From an uncultured Bacteriovoracaceae bacterium (lineage in GTDB: Bacteria; Bdellovibrionota; Bacteriovoracia; Bacteriovoracales; Bacteriovoracaceae): a stretch of DNA of 64,000 nucleotides. Of the stretch, positions 43,024-52,480 are shown piece by piece; position 1 is the first letter of the stretch, and each line of letters opens with the position of its first letter. The notes under the pieces are model-generated. The model made no database searches, was not told the DNA's origin, and saw only the letters and a program-made list of their open reading frames with translations. The translations under genes were made by a program, and so were the position numbers. The stretch is from positions 1 through 64,000 of the forward strand of contig CAKZUQ010000028.1 of NCBI GenBank assembly GCA_937923325.1, written 5' to 3'.

Positions 43024-44267
43024 AGACATTACCTAAAGCAACAGAGTACAACTTCTACAGGTCACTTTTTTTAAAGTTATTAGTAAAAATGGACTTAGGA
43101 AGATTAACAATTAGTTTCCCTGAGGGTCAAACAATAACCTTGGGCACAAATGATCAAATCACGGCTAATATTCATATAAAAAACAATGTATTCTTTAAAA
43201 AATGTTTACTCGGTGGAGACATAGGTTTTGGTGAAAGTTATGTTGATGGAGACTGGGATACAGAGTCAATAACACAAGTAATTAGGTGGATGATTCTTAA
43301 CGTAGAAAATATGATATCAATGTCTGGCAGTAAACGTTCATTTGATCCAACAACACTTTTAAGTAGTTTTAATAAGATTTATCACAAGCTTAATAAAAAC
43401 ACTCAATCTGGTAGTAAAAAGAATATCGAATTTCATTATGATCTTTCTAATGACTTTTATAAACTATGGCTTGATGAGACAATGACTTACTCATCCGGTA
43501 TATTTAAAGATAAAAACACATCATTAAAAGATGCTCAAATAAATAAATACAAAGCACTAGCTGATAAACTTGAAATTAAGTCTACTGACCATGTACTTGA
43601 AATTGGTACAGGTTGGGGTGGTTTTTCTACCTTTATAGCTAAAGAGTACGGATGTAATGTAACAACAACTACTATTTCTGAAGAGCAGTACAAGTACTCA
43701 AAAGAACTAATAGAAATGCTGGGGCTATCAAGCCAAATCACACTTCTTAAAGAGGACTATAGAAATCTTACTGGTCAATTTGATAAAGTAGCATCAATTG
43801 AAATGATTGAAGCTGTAGGACACGAGTTTTTACCTTCATATTTTAAAACATGTGCAGATAGATTAAAACCAAATGGTATATTTGCTTTACAGGTAATTAC
43901 CTCTCCGGATTCTAGATATAATCAATTTAAGGATGGAGTTGATTGGATTCAAAAGCATATTTTTCCAGGTTCGTTACTTCCATCTGTTGGAGAAATGAAC
44001 AGAGTTATCAATAAAGAGTCTGACTTACATCTTATAAAATTTAATGACTATGGACTTCATTATGCAAAGACTCTCAGAACATGGTTTGAAAAATTTAATG
44101 ATGAATCATTTAAAGTTAAAGAGTTAGGATTTGATAATAAATTTATTCGTAAATGGAACTATTATTTAAATTACTGTGAAGCTGCATTCAATATGAGAAA
44201 TATATCAGTAGTTCAACTTGCCTATACTAGGCCAAATAATACAACCTTTGAAACGGATCTTTACTAG
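43011..44267 (+). CDS. cfa: Cyclopropane-fatty-acyl-phospholipid synthase family methyltransferase
   Basis: A 418-aa SAM-dependent enzyme. Residues about 30-100 are the N-terminal lipid-binding region (GGDIGFGESYVDGDWD). The SAM site is HVLEIGTGWGGFSTFIA. EFHYDLSNDFYKLWLDETMTYSSGIF and the terminal NYCEAAFNMRNISVVQLAYTRP (with the Cys near the active site) complete the family pattern. It transfers a methylene or methyl group from SAM to unsaturated lipid chains. The position after COG2907 and DUF1365 suggests the light-inducible paralogue rather than the stationary-phase Cfa. Confidence 0.92.
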   Translation: MEIVKTLPKATEYNFYRSLFLKLLVKMDLGRLTISFPEGQTITLGTNDQITANIHIKNNVFFKKCLLGGDIGFGESYVDGDWDTESITQVIRWMILNVENMISMSGSKRSFDPTTLLSSFNKIYHKLNKNTQSGSKKNIEFHYDLSNDFYKLWLDETMTYSSGIFKDKNTSLKDAQINKYKALADKLEIKSTDHVLEIGTGWGGFSTFIAKEYGCNVTTTTISEEQYKYSKELIEMLGLSSQITLLKEDYRNLTGQFDKVASIEMIEAVGHEFLPSYFKTCADRLKPNGIFALQVITSPDSRYNQFKDGVDWIQKHIFPGSLLPSVGEMNRVINKESDLHLIKFNDYGLHYAKTLRTWFEKFNDESFKVKELGFDNKFIRKWNYYLNYCEAAFNMRNISVVQLAYTRPNNTTFETDLY

Positions 44268-44274
44268 GATAAGC

Positions 44275-44979
44275 ATGTATATATTTTTATTACTAATTGG
44301 ACATTGGTATCTTTCTTTATTTTTTCAAACAGTTTATTTACATAGGTATGCTTCTCACAATATGTATAAAATGCCTTTTTGGTTAGATAGAACTTTTTAT
44401 TTTTTAACCTTTCTAACTCAAGGGGCATCATTCTTAAACCCTAAAGTTTATGCAGTTATGCACCTGCAGCACCACAAACACTCTGATACAGTAAAAGACC
44501 CTCACTCTCCAGTTCACTCTTCAGGTGTAATAAACATGATGATAAAAACTTATAATAACTATCTTGAGGTCTTAGGAAAAGTCGATTCATATAGCTTAAA
44601 GATAAAAAGTTGGAAATCTCTTGATAAGATTGCAGATTCTTGGCTAACTAGGTTTCTTTTTGTTGGTCTTTATATTTTTATCTATTCTCAAATTGTTAGC
44701 CAGTCATGGCAATATATCTTTTTACCTATTCATTTTGTTATTGGACCTATTCAAGGAGCTATAGTCAATTGGTGCGGTCACAAGTATGGCTATACTAACT
44801 ATAACTCCAGTGACCACTCAAAGAATACTCTACCAATAGATATTTTTCTTATGGGTGAACTATACCAAAACAACCACCATCAGTATCCACAACGTTTAAA
44901 CTTCAAGTCGAAGTGGTTTGAATTTGATTTTGGTCACTTAAGCCTACTCCCTTTTAAAGTCCTAAGACTAATCAAGTAA
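44275..44979 (+). CDS. Membrane fatty-acid desaturase (delta-9 type)
   Basis: ATG 44275 follows AGGATAAGC; an upstream in-frame start would lie in cfa. About 234 aa with hydrophobic segments at residues 1-18 and 115-150. Three histidine boxes are visible: HRYASH, HLQHHKH and NNHHQYP, the di-iron ligands of acyl desaturases. It introduces a double bond, which would supply the unsaturated chain that the cfa-like enzyme modifies. It is shorter than many desaturases (about 280-390 aa) but the boxes are intact. Last gene of the plus-strand operon. Confidence 0.88.
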   Translation: MYIFLLLIGHWYLSLFFQTVYLHRYASHNMYKMPFWLDRTFYFLTFLTQGASFLNPKVYAVMHLQHHKHSDTVKDPHSPVHSSGVINMMIKTYNNYLEVLGKVDSYSLKIKSWKSLDKIADSWLTRFLFVGLYIFIYSQIVSQSWQYIFLPIHFVIGPIQGAIVNWCGHKYGYTNYNSSDHSKNTLPIDIFLMGELYQNNHHQYPQRLNFKSKWFEFDFGHLSLLPFKVLRLIK

Positions 44980-44981
44980 GA

Positions 44982-45740
44982 TTATTTCTTTGGAAACCAA
45001 GGAAAGAACATATTCGTTCTTTCCTTATATGCTTCAAACTCTAAGTTTCCGCTATATTTCTTTTCGAATAATGGAATCCCAGTTACATTTGCAATGAAAA
45101 ACGTAATAATTAATGGACCAATAATTGTCCAGCTAGGTATATAATTAAAAAGCATTATATAAAAGCCAAACCAAATAGTTACTTCTCCAAAATAGTTTGG
45201 ATGCCTACTTAAACTCCAAACTCCTTTCGTCATAAATTTTGATTCTTTATTTGGGTTGTTTTTAAAATTTTCCAATTGGTTATCTGCTAGAACCTCAAAG
45301 ATCATTCCAAATAACCATAAGCCTAAACCGATACATTCTAAAGCCCCAAGCTTCAAAGTATTCCCAGACTTTATAAAAAATATCTGTGGCAAAGTAACAA
45401 CAAACATTAAAATACCTTGAAAAACGAACACTTTTAAATATCCATGAATGTTTTCATTTGGCTTCCACTCTTCTCTAAACTGAGTGTATCTCCAATCCTC
45501 AGGTTTACCATGATTTCTTTTGAATAGAAAAACTGAAAGCCTTAATGCCCAAATAGAAACTAATAAAGCAACAATCATTGATGAAAGTGAATAATTTTTA
45601 TAAGTTATCATAGATGTTATCACTGTAACAATGAACCCTAAGCTCCAAGCCGTATCAATAACGGCCCAGTTTTTAATTTTTTGAGCCCATATAAAAAATA
45701 AATGAGTAAGGATTTGTGGAGCAATTATTATCGTTAACAT
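44982..45740 (-). CDS. DUF1295 membrane protein (steroid-5-alpha-reductase-like)
   Basis: A 252-aa polytopic protein with about seven membrane helices. The C-terminal part bears the isoprenylcysteine methyltransferase/5-alpha-reductase motif GVWSLSRHPNYFGEVTIWFGFYIM and ends EAYKERTNMFFPWFPKK. It is often near light-regulated photolyase and cfa genes and may act on membrane lipids. It overlaps the end of phr by 7 bases, so the two are co-transcribed. It ends 2 bases from the convergent desaturase. Confidence 0.88.
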   Translation of the reverse strand: MLTIIIAPQILTHLFFIWAQKIKNWAVIDTAWSLGFIVTVITSMITYKNYSLSSMIVALLVSIWALRLSVFLFKRNHGKPEDWRYTQFREEWKPNENIHGYLKVFVFQGILMFVVTLPQIFFIKSGNTLKLGALECIGLGLWLFGMIFEVLADNQLENFKNNPNKESKFMTKGVWSLSRHPNYFGEVTIWFGFYIMLFNYIPSWTIIGPLIITFFIANVTGIPLFEKKYSGNLEFEAYKERTNMFFPWFPKK

Positions 45741-47065
45741 GAGTATTCCTCTTTTGCTTTTTTATACAAGGCAAGAGCCCTAATTCTTTGTTTGGAGTAA
45801 TCAACAATAGGTGATGCATAATCGAGTGGATTTTTATCTGCATTATGAATTGCTTTTATATCCACTTCTTTTAACTCTTCTACATATTTTTTTATATATA
45901 AACAGTCTTTATCAAATCTTTTTCCCTGAGTGTATGGATTAAAAATTCTAAAATATGGAGCAGAATCACAGCCAGTAGAAGCACACCACTGCCAACCTCC
46001 ATTATTGGCCGCGAGATCAAAATCTAATAGCTTTTCAGCAAAATACTTCTCTCCAAGCCTCCAGTCTAACAATAGAGTTTTACATAAATACGATGCTGTT
46101 ATCATTCTAACTCTATTGTGCATAAAGCCTGTTGTATTTAATTCCCTCATCCCTGCATCGACAATTGGAACACCCGTTTTTCCCTCACACCATGCTTTAA
46201 AAAGCTTATTATTCTGAGTCCACTTTACTTTTTCATATTCAGGTCTATACGACTTTTTTTCCACATGAGGGAAGTTTACCAAAATTTGAAAATAAAATTC
46301 TCTCCAAATTAATTCACTTAACCACACTTTCTTACCGTTATTATCAGTCGGCATAATTTCTCTAATCAAGCTTCTTACACTCACAAGACCAAACCTTAAA
46401 CTGACAGAAACTCTTGATGTTCCTTCTATTTGCGGAAAGTCCCTATTCTTATCATAATCAATAACTTTATCTAAGGAGTAAGCATGAGTGTAATCTGAAG
46501 TATACTCAAAACTAATATCAGCTAAACTTGTTACTTGGATGTTCTCTTTAGTTTTTTTATACTTTAATTTTTCTAATTCAATTTTATATTTATATATAAC
46601 GCTTAAGTTTGACTCAAGGTCTTTTATCCATTTATTTTTATAGGCTGTAAATACTTTATAAGGCTCGTTCTTACCATTTAAAATTTCGTCATATCTGAAT
46701 ACAACAGTGTCTTTATATAAATTTAAAGATATTTCTTTTGAGATTTTACTATCTCTCGTTTTTGCATATGATTCATAGTCTTCATTTGCAAAAACTTCTT
46801 GAGCTCCTAATTCTCTGGCAATATCGGGAATTAATTTCACTGGATCACCATAGTAGATATGAATTTTGTGACTTTTACCTAGACTGGCCAATCTATCATA
46901 GATTAAGCTTACTCTTGGATCTGATTTGTTCTTTATCTTATCTAGAATATTTTTATCAAATATAAATACAGGATATACGGCATCAAAATTATAGGTAGCA
47001 ATGCTTAGTGCGTGATTATCATCAAAGCGCATATCTCTTCTCATCCAAAAAATAGCTTTTTTCAT
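45734..47065 (-). CDS. phr: Deoxyribodipyrimidine photolyase
   Basis: A 443-aa class I CPD photolyase/cryptochrome-family protein. The N-terminal Rossmann half starts AIFWMRRDMRFDDNHAL (antenna-binding domain). The C-terminal FAD-binding half has GKKVWLSELIWREFYFQILV, GVPIVDAGMRELNTTGFMHNRVRMITASYL and NNGGWQWCASTGCDSAPYFRIFNP, with the conserved tryptophans. It repairs UV-induced cyclobutane dimers using blue light. The promoter side carries the CATAGACA motif shared with the regulator's own region. Confidence 0.95.
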   Translation of the reverse strand: MKKAIFWMRRDMRFDDNHALSIATYNFDAVYPVFIFDKNILDKIKNKSDPRVSLIYDRLASLGKSHKIHIYYGDPVKLIPDIARELGAQEVFANEDYESYAKTRDSKISKEISLNLYKDTVVFRYDEILNGKNEPYKVFTAYKNKWIKDLESNLSVIYKYKIELEKLKYKKTKENIQVTSLADISFEYTSDYTHAYSLDKVIDYDKNRDFPQIEGTSRVSVSLRFGLVSVRSLIREIMPTDNNGKKVWLSELIWREFYFQILVNFPHVEKKSYRPEYEKVKWTQNNKLFKAWCEGKTGVPIVDAGMRELNTTGFMHNRVRMITASYLCKTLLLDWRLGEKYFAEKLLDFDLAANNGGWQWCASTGCDSAPYFRIFNPYTQGKRFDKDCLYIKKYVEELKEVDIKAIHNADKNPLDYASPIVDYSKQRIRALALYKKAKEEYSC

Positions 47066-47118
47066 CTTAAACTCCCTTAAAGATTATACTGCTCAAAAGC
47101 TAATCCCAATATACTCAA

Positions 47119-47139
47119 AAACTAAACAACTCATAGACA
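47119..47139 (+). promoter_or_regulatory. Candidate operator 3 upstream of phr
   Basis: CTAAAC followed 11 bases later by ATAGAC within CATAGACA (47132-47139), 67 bases before the phr start. The octamer is identical to those in the divergent regulator/operon spacer, supporting co-regulation of phr-DUF1295 with the plus-strand operon. Confidence 0.5.
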
Positions 47140-47246
47140 AACCTTCTAAGCTATTGATTTTTCGAGTTCAAATAATGGAAATCTTACACTTTCTAATGAT
47201 AATTTTTCTATATATGTTATGGTTTAATCACCCCAAGGAGCCCTAA

Positions 47247-48611
47247 ATGTCTAAAAAGATTGATCTTAGATCAACATTGTCGTTCGGATTTGAACAAACT
47301 TTTACAATTCCTAACTGGTGGAGCGAGGAAGGCTTTACAGCTACTAGTGACACTCCTCTTAAAAGAGAGAAAATGCTAGACCTTACAAAAGCCCTAGTAA
47401 AAGTAATGAATGGTTCTTATAAAGAAAGTTTAGATATCTGGGATCATATGCAATATGAAACTTTCGATGCTGATGGGAATGAAAGTTTTGTCGTTACTAT
47501 GGACCCAGGAAGTATTGAAGTAAAGTCGCCTCCAGTTTTAATTGATCAAGTTGAAGTCATGGCCAAGCCTCTTTTCGAAGCTGCAACAATAGCACAGGTC
47601 GTTCCCTATAGAAATTGGTGGTATGGAATTCAAGGTGGAACAGAAGGTGGATGTCATGTAAATATGGGAGGACTAACCAAAGAATCTAATCCTCTAAAAA
47701 AGCGACCAGACCTCGTCGTTAAATATTCAGCATATATTCACAACAGACCTTTTCTACACTATCCATTCATGGGGCTCGATGTTGGACCAGAAGGCAACGC
47801 TATGAGACTTGATGAAAAGCCTGGCTTTAAAGCTGTCAAATCTGCTTTTAATGCCTACTCAAAGCTTGAAAAGTTATCTGCACCACAAACATATAAACAT
47901 TTTCAAAAAACAAACTTAATTACAGAGAAAGCATCTTATCCTTCCCTTTATAAGTTTAAGTCTCCGCTGTATTTTATTGAAGATAGAGCTCAAGAAGCCC
48001 TAAGATCAGCTGAGGATTTCAAGCTCGTAAGTGAGCTGAGAATGGTTATTTTAGAAAAACTTTTAACTGATAAAAAACCTGAAAAGCTTAAAACATTTGG
48101 AAAAGATCTACATAAACAAAATTTAACTTCTTATTTTTTATGGGCTGACTTTCAAACTTGGGCAAATAACATTGGCCTAAATCCAGTTCCATATCAAAGA
48201 TTCTTTGATAGGCAGTTTCCAGTTCTCAACTCTGGAACAACTCCACCAAAAAAGTTTAAACTAAAAGAGGGCCGAAGGCCTAGAGTCATCAAAGACATTA
48301 AAAAAAATGGCGACACGATTGTAAGTAAAACTGTTGATACTCGTTTTAAAAGATTTGAATTAACTTATTATGCTCAAGCAGATGAAGTTTATGAATTCTT
48401 AGTCGAAGTTGAAGGAATAGAAGAACAGTCATCACTTTCTAAGCATACTGGAGTTTTAGGTTTTGGAGACTTAGGGCAAGCATACTATAAATACTTTGAT
48501 ATTAAATTTAATAAAGAGAAACCTAAGTTAAAAATTTCTCTAATAGATACACAGGACAATTCATTAGTAGAATCTTGTATTTTTGATATTAATAATATGC
48601 AGTGGGATTAA
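47247..48611 (+). CDS. Stand-alone DUF2126-like protein
   Basis: A 454-aa protein preceded by CAAGGAGCCCTAA. Motifs resemble the C-terminal DUF2126 half of transglutaminase-like COG4196 proteins: DPGSIEVKSPPVLIDQVEVM, GGTEGGCHVNMGG, HNRPFLHYPFMGLDVGPEGNAMRLDE and the terminal SYFLWADFQ..DRQFPVLNSG..TYYAQADEVY. That domain is thought to be glutamine-synthetase/ATP-ligase-like. No transglutaminase domain is attached, which is unusual. Substrate unknown. It diverges from phr. Confidence 0.6.
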   Translation: MSKKIDLRSTLSFGFEQTFTIPNWWSEEGFTATSDTPLKREKMLDLTKALVKVMNGSYKESLDIWDHMQYETFDADGNESFVVTMDPGSIEVKSPPVLIDQVEVMAKPLFEAATIAQVVPYRNWWYGIQGGTEGGCHVNMGGLTKESNPLKKRPDLVVKYSAYIHNRPFLHYPFMGLDVGPEGNAMRLDEKPGFKAVKSAFNAYSKLEKLSAPQTYKHFQKTNLITEKASYPSLYKFKSPLYFIEDRAQEALRSAEDFKLVSELRMVILEKLLTDKKPEKLKTFGKDLHKQNLTSYFLWADFQTWANNIGLNPVPYQRFFDRQFPVLNSGTTPPKKFKLKEGRRPRVIKDIKKNGDTIVSKTVDTRFKRFELTYYAQADEVYEFLVEVEGIEEQSSLSKHTGVLGFGDLGQAYYKYFDIKFNKEKPKLKISLIDTQDNSLVESCIFDINNMQWD

Positions 48612-48634
48612 CACGCACTGCATATTATTCTAAA

Positions 48635-50134
48635 CTATTTTAGCGGGTTTATTTTATCAATATTAGATTTAACTTTATCCTTTACCTCTTCAACTTTATT
48701 TAATACGTCGAGAGCTTGAGGTCCATATTTATCTGCAAGTTTCATCCAAGCTGGTGAATCTTCATCCGACATACCTTTATCAAAATCAGGTAACTCGCCA
48801 GAAGCTCCCCACATACTTTCCATAACTTTTTCTACTGATTTTTTTACAAGTCCACGAACTGGAATTTTCGCCATCATTCCATACATTGCTGCATTTCCAG
48901 ATTGTGCTAACTCTGGATGTTCTCTAACATAGCTAACTGCTCCTTCTAGGTCAGTAATAAACTCATCCACAGATTCATCATGAGTTGGCATAACAGTTAA
49001 GTGAATTGATGATGGCCACTGCTGTCTATCAAACCACCACCCTTTTTCAGTCATGATATCTGCTACTGCAAAAGTATCTACATCTTTATCTATACTCATA
49101 AACGAAAACAAAGTGGCCTTTGGATCTCCAAGAACTTTAAGCTCAGGGATAGCATTAATTCTATCCTTAAATTCGTTAGCAATTTTAATTGTTTTTCCTG
49201 CTTGCTCAACATAACCTTCAATTCCCATTTTATTAAGTGTTCCCCAAGCTGCTGCAATCGCACCTCCAGGTCTGGTTCCGGGAAGATTTGGTGAAGCATA
49301 AATCCCACCCATCCAATCAGTTGTTATAAAAAATTGATGTTTCATATACTTCATCGACTTATAAAGAACTACTGAGGCTCCTTTTGCTGCAAAACCATAT
49401 TTATGTAAATCAGCTGAGATTGAAGTAACTCCAGGAACACAAAAGTTCCACTTTGGAAGTTCAACTCCATTTCTTTCTAGAAATGGCAATAAAAAGCCAC
49501 CAACACATGCATCAACATGAAACGGAATATTCTTTTTTTGAGCGTAGGTTGCTAATTCTTCAATTGGATCTATCACGCCTTGTGGGTATTGTGGAGCTGA
49601 GCCCATCATCATAATAGTATTCATCCCACAGGCTTTTTTCATCGCTCTTACATTCGCTGTAAAATCATCTTCTAATTTTACCGAAACATATTTTATTCCA
49701 AAATACTTACATGCTTTTTCAAAAGCCACATGAGCTGAGGCTGGTGCAACAAGTTCAGGCTTTAGAATCCAAGGCTTAGTTTTTCTTGCCAAATCTCTTG
49801 CGGCTTTAACGGCCATCAAAATACTTTCCGTACCACCACTAGTCATAGTTCCAACAGACTCATCATCACCATTTAATAAAGAGCAAGACATCCTTACAAC
49901 TTCTCTTTCCATCTTCTTCAAAGATTGAAATGCCATAGGATTTAAAAAGTTTTCCGAAATAAACTTCCCATAGGACTCTTTTAAAAATTCATGGTGATTT
50001 TCATCTACAGGGTAAGTTAAACAAAATACTCTTCCCTTCTTCCACTCATAATCGCCAGATTTTATTGCATCCATCTCAGCATAAATCTCGTTAATATCTC
50101 TACCAACTTCTGGAATTTTTATTTCATTACTCAT
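48635..50134 (-). CDS. PLP-dependent lyase, sphingosine-1-phosphate-lyase-like
   Basis: A 499-aa group-II PLP enzyme. VGTMTSGGTESILMAVKAARD binds the cofactor phosphate, HVDACVGGFLLPFL carries the cofactor-contacting Asp, and SADLHKYGFAAKGASVVLYKS holds the Schiff-base Lys. These phrases are characteristic of sphingosine-phosphate lyases rather than amino-acid decarboxylases. The expected reaction is cleavage of a phosphorylated sphingoid base to an aldehyde and phosphoethanolamine. A helical C-terminal extension (from about residue 460) follows. No other sphingolipid gene is in view. Confidence 0.85.
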   Translation of the reverse strand: MSNEIKIPEVGRDINEIYAEMDAIKSGDYEWKKGRVFCLTYPVDENHHEFLKESYGKFISENFLNPMAFQSLKKMEREVVRMSCSLLNGDDESVGTMTSGGTESILMAVKAARDLARKTKPWILKPELVAPASAHVAFEKACKYFGIKYVSVKLEDDFTANVRAMKKACGMNTIMMMGSAPQYPQGVIDPIEELATYAQKKNIPFHVDACVGGFLLPFLERNGVELPKWNFCVPGVTSISADLHKYGFAAKGASVVLYKSMKYMKHQFFITTDWMGGIYASPNLPGTRPGGAIAAAWGTLNKMGIEGYVEQAGKTIKIANEFKDRINAIPELKVLGDPKATLFSFMSIDKDVDTFAVADIMTEKGWWFDRQQWPSSIHLTVMPTHDESVDEFITDLEGAVSYVREHPELAQSGNAAMYGMMAKIPVRGLVKKSVEKVMESMWGASGELPDFDKGMSDEDSPAWMKLADKYGPQALDVLNKVEEVKDKVKSNIDKINPLK

Positions 50135-50278
50135 GGTCAGACTCCTATTTAAGTACTTAATTTTCTATCTATAATTATCCCAAATATCTTAGTATTTAGT
50201 AGTGGGAATCCCTATATTTAGCATTCTCAAGCAAAAAATCACTGTTTATCGGAGTCAGTTTATTGTTATAATGTCACT

Positions 50279-50584
50279 ATGAAGAAGTTATTTGCACTTA
50301 CTATATTTCTTTTATCAATTAAATCATTAGCTTGTAATGTCACGATACTTGAACAAGATGGTAAGTATTTTCTGGCCATCAAAAAAGTGGGAGAGCTTCC
50401 ATCAGAAGATGAAGTTCCTGAGAAGAAGCTAAGGCGTGGCCTTCAAGAAATTGAAGTATCTAAAAAGAAAAAAGAAGATTCAACTGAAGAATCAAAAAGT
50501 CGTAAATCTAGATTTAAAATAATTTACGACTCTGAAGATAGAGATGTTATCGAACGAATGCTAAAAACGAGATGTCCTAATTAA
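50279..50584 (+). CDS. Small secreted charged protein (101 aa)
   Basis: Signal peptide [18 protein letters not shown] precedes a mature part with two cysteines (ACNVTILEQ and the final KTRCPN) and a Lys/Glu-rich, probably flexible centre ([17 protein letters not shown]). No clear ribosome site is present. It ends 4 bases inside the convergent chemoreceptor gene. No family is recognised. Confidence 0.6.
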   Translation: MKKLFALTIFLLSIKSLACNVTILEQDGKYFLAIKKVGELPSEDEVPEKKLRRGLQEIEVSKKKKEDSTEESKSRKSRFKIIYDSEDRDVIERMLKTRCPN

Positions 50585-52161
50585 TTATTTTTTGATCCTA
50601 CAAGCACCTCTTTGAGCTTCGAAACTCTTTCACTTAATATTGTACTCTCATTTTTTAACTTTACAGCGATACCTGCTGTACTATTAGAGTTTCTTGTTGT
50701 CTTCTGATTTAATTCTTCAAATTCTTGCATGGCCCTATCAATTTCACTAACACCAACTGATTGCTCTTTAGTTGCTTCAGAAACATGTTCTATTGAACTA
50801 TTAACTTTTTCCAAAACAACTAGAATTTTTTCAAATGCCTCAATACTTTCACCGCTTCTTCGTATTCCCTGCTCAACTTGAGATGAAGAATTTTCTATTT
50901 GGTCTTTAACTTTCTTTTCAGCTGTCTCGACAATCTCTTCTACTCTAGCAATGTTATTAGCCAAAATATTCTCGATTTCTTCAGAAGACTTTCCACTCAA
51001 ATTGGCCAAATTTCCAACCTCTTCAGCAACTACAGCAAAACCTTTCCCTTGTTCTCCTGCTCTAGCAGCTTCAACAGAAGCATTAAAAGACAAAAGTTTT
51101 GTTTGAAAAACAATATCATTAATAACTTTAGTGTTTTCTTTAATATCTGATATTAAACTTAAAATTTCTTTAACATCATTATTATTCTGATTAAGTGTAT
51201 CAGACATTGTCCCAGACGATGCCTTAATAGAATCAATTGCTAGTTGCAAGTCATTAAGAATAGATTTTCCATCCTGTGCATACTTTCTACTTTCATTAGA
51301 TAAGCCTAAAGTCTGAGTTGCCTCATGAGATGTTTTCTCTACCATAGATTTAATTTCATTTAATGCTGACATTGTTTCCTGCAAACCAGAAGCTTGTTCA
51401 TTTGCACTTTCATTTAACTCTGAACTTGTTTCTGAAACTTCACCAGCAATATTAACGAGAATATCATTCTGTTTACTAAGATCTGTTGTAATTTCTAAAA
51501 CAGGTTTTAAAATATATTTATCTACAACAAATAAAATCAAAAAAATAATTAGTATAAAGCTTATAACAATGACAATTGCCTGGTCTTTCATAAGAACGAA
51601 AGCCTCTTTCTTTACATCATCAATATAAATCCCAGTACCTATAACCCAACTCCATGGTTTAAATACTTTCACAAAAGATAGCTTTTCTACAATCACTTTA
51701 GCATTTTCTTTTGAAGGCCATGGGTATATATGAAAACCACCACTATCAGAAGACCTAGCTACTTTTACAACACTTTGAAAAAGAAAATCTCCACTTTTAT
51801 CTTTGTACTCAGTCAAGTCTTTTCCAATAAGACTATCTTTAGGATGACTAAGCATTATTTGATTAAAATCGTTTATCCAATAATAATCTAGGTTTCCCTC
51901 TCCATATCTTAGATTTTTAACTGAAGCTAAAGCTGACTTCTTTGCTTGCTCTTCTGTTATTTCCTTATTCAGGTATTGTTTATGATAGTAATCGATTGCT
52001 TTTATAGCTAACTCTGCATAATTTTTAGTTGCCTGTTTTTTTTGATCAAGTAAGCTAGACTCGTTACTTACATAGGAATTATACAAAAATCCAATCATAA
52101 AAATTATCATTGGGACTAAAACTACTATTGTTAATTTCTTTTTTGCACCAAACTTATTCAT
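50581..52161 (-). CDS. Methyl-accepting chemotaxis protein with single Cache domain
   Basis: A 526-aa chemoreceptor. It has a membrane helix at about residues 9-30, then a periplasmic sCache_2-type sensor ([48 protein letters not shown]). A second helix follows ([18 protein letters not shown], about 197-215), then a cytoplasmic coiled coil with hairpin tip [32 protein letters not shown]. It presumably signals via CheW/CheA to motility. A HAMP domain is not evident between helix 2 and the coiled coil. Ligand unknown; such Cache domains often sense small organic acids. Confidence 0.92.
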   Translation of the reverse strand: MNKFGAKKKLTIVVLVPMIIFMIGFLYNSYVSNESSLLDQKKQATKNYAELAIKAIDYYHKQYLNKEITEEQAKKSALASVKNLRYGEGNLDYYWINDFNQIMLSHPKDSLIGKDLTEYKDKSGDFLFQSVVKVARSSDSGGFHIYPWPSKENAKVIVEKLSFVKVFKPWSWVIGTGIYIDDVKKEAFVLMKDQAIVIVISFILIIFLILFVVDKYILKPVLEITTDLSKQNDILVNIAGEVSETSSELNESANEQASGLQETMSALNEIKSMVEKTSHEATQTLGLSNESRKYAQDGKSILNDLQLAIDSIKASSGTMSDTLNQNNNDVKEILSLISDIKENTKVINDIVFQTKLLSFNASVEAARAGEQGKGFAVVAEEVGNLANLSGKSSEEIENILANNIARVEEIVETAEKKVKDQIENSSSQVEQGIRRSGESIEAFEKILVVLEKVNSSIEHVSEATKEQSVGVSEIDRAMQEFEELNQKTTRNSNSTAGIAVKLKNESTILSERVSKLKEVLVGSKNN

Positions 52162-52315
52162 AATAATTTCTCCATTTGAATCTATTATAAACTATTAAGT
52201 TATTAAATCTAGTTGCAATAAATACCCCCTTTTACCAATATAAGTTACGCTTGAATTTTGATTGATAATAAATGTCTGTGACGTTGAACTAGATCATCAT
52301 ATCTATAGAGCAATA
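52162..52315. other. AT-rich spacer
   Basis: Spacer upstream of the chemoreceptor start; no gene or clear signal seen. Confidence 0.3.
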
Positions 52316-52470
52316 TTAAAATTTCCAACTATAACTTACTATAAAGTCTGTTTTTTTTATTTCATCAAACGCCAATTCGTCAGGAATATCATTATAAACA
52401 TTTATAGTCTTAAAGAAATAGTGCTGAGCTTGTGAACCGTAATAAATTGATGTTAAAAGGTTGAGAACTC
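52316..52470 (-). pseudogene. Possible C-terminal fragment of an outer-membrane protein
   Basis: About 45 codons on the minus strand, bounded upstream by an in-frame stop, reading LTSIYYGSQAQHYFFKTIN and ending TDFIVSYSWKF. The aromatic, strand-like end with terminal Phe is typical of outer-membrane barrels. No start is available, so it would be a relic. Confidence 0.3.
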
Positions 52471-52480
52471 AACACTTATA

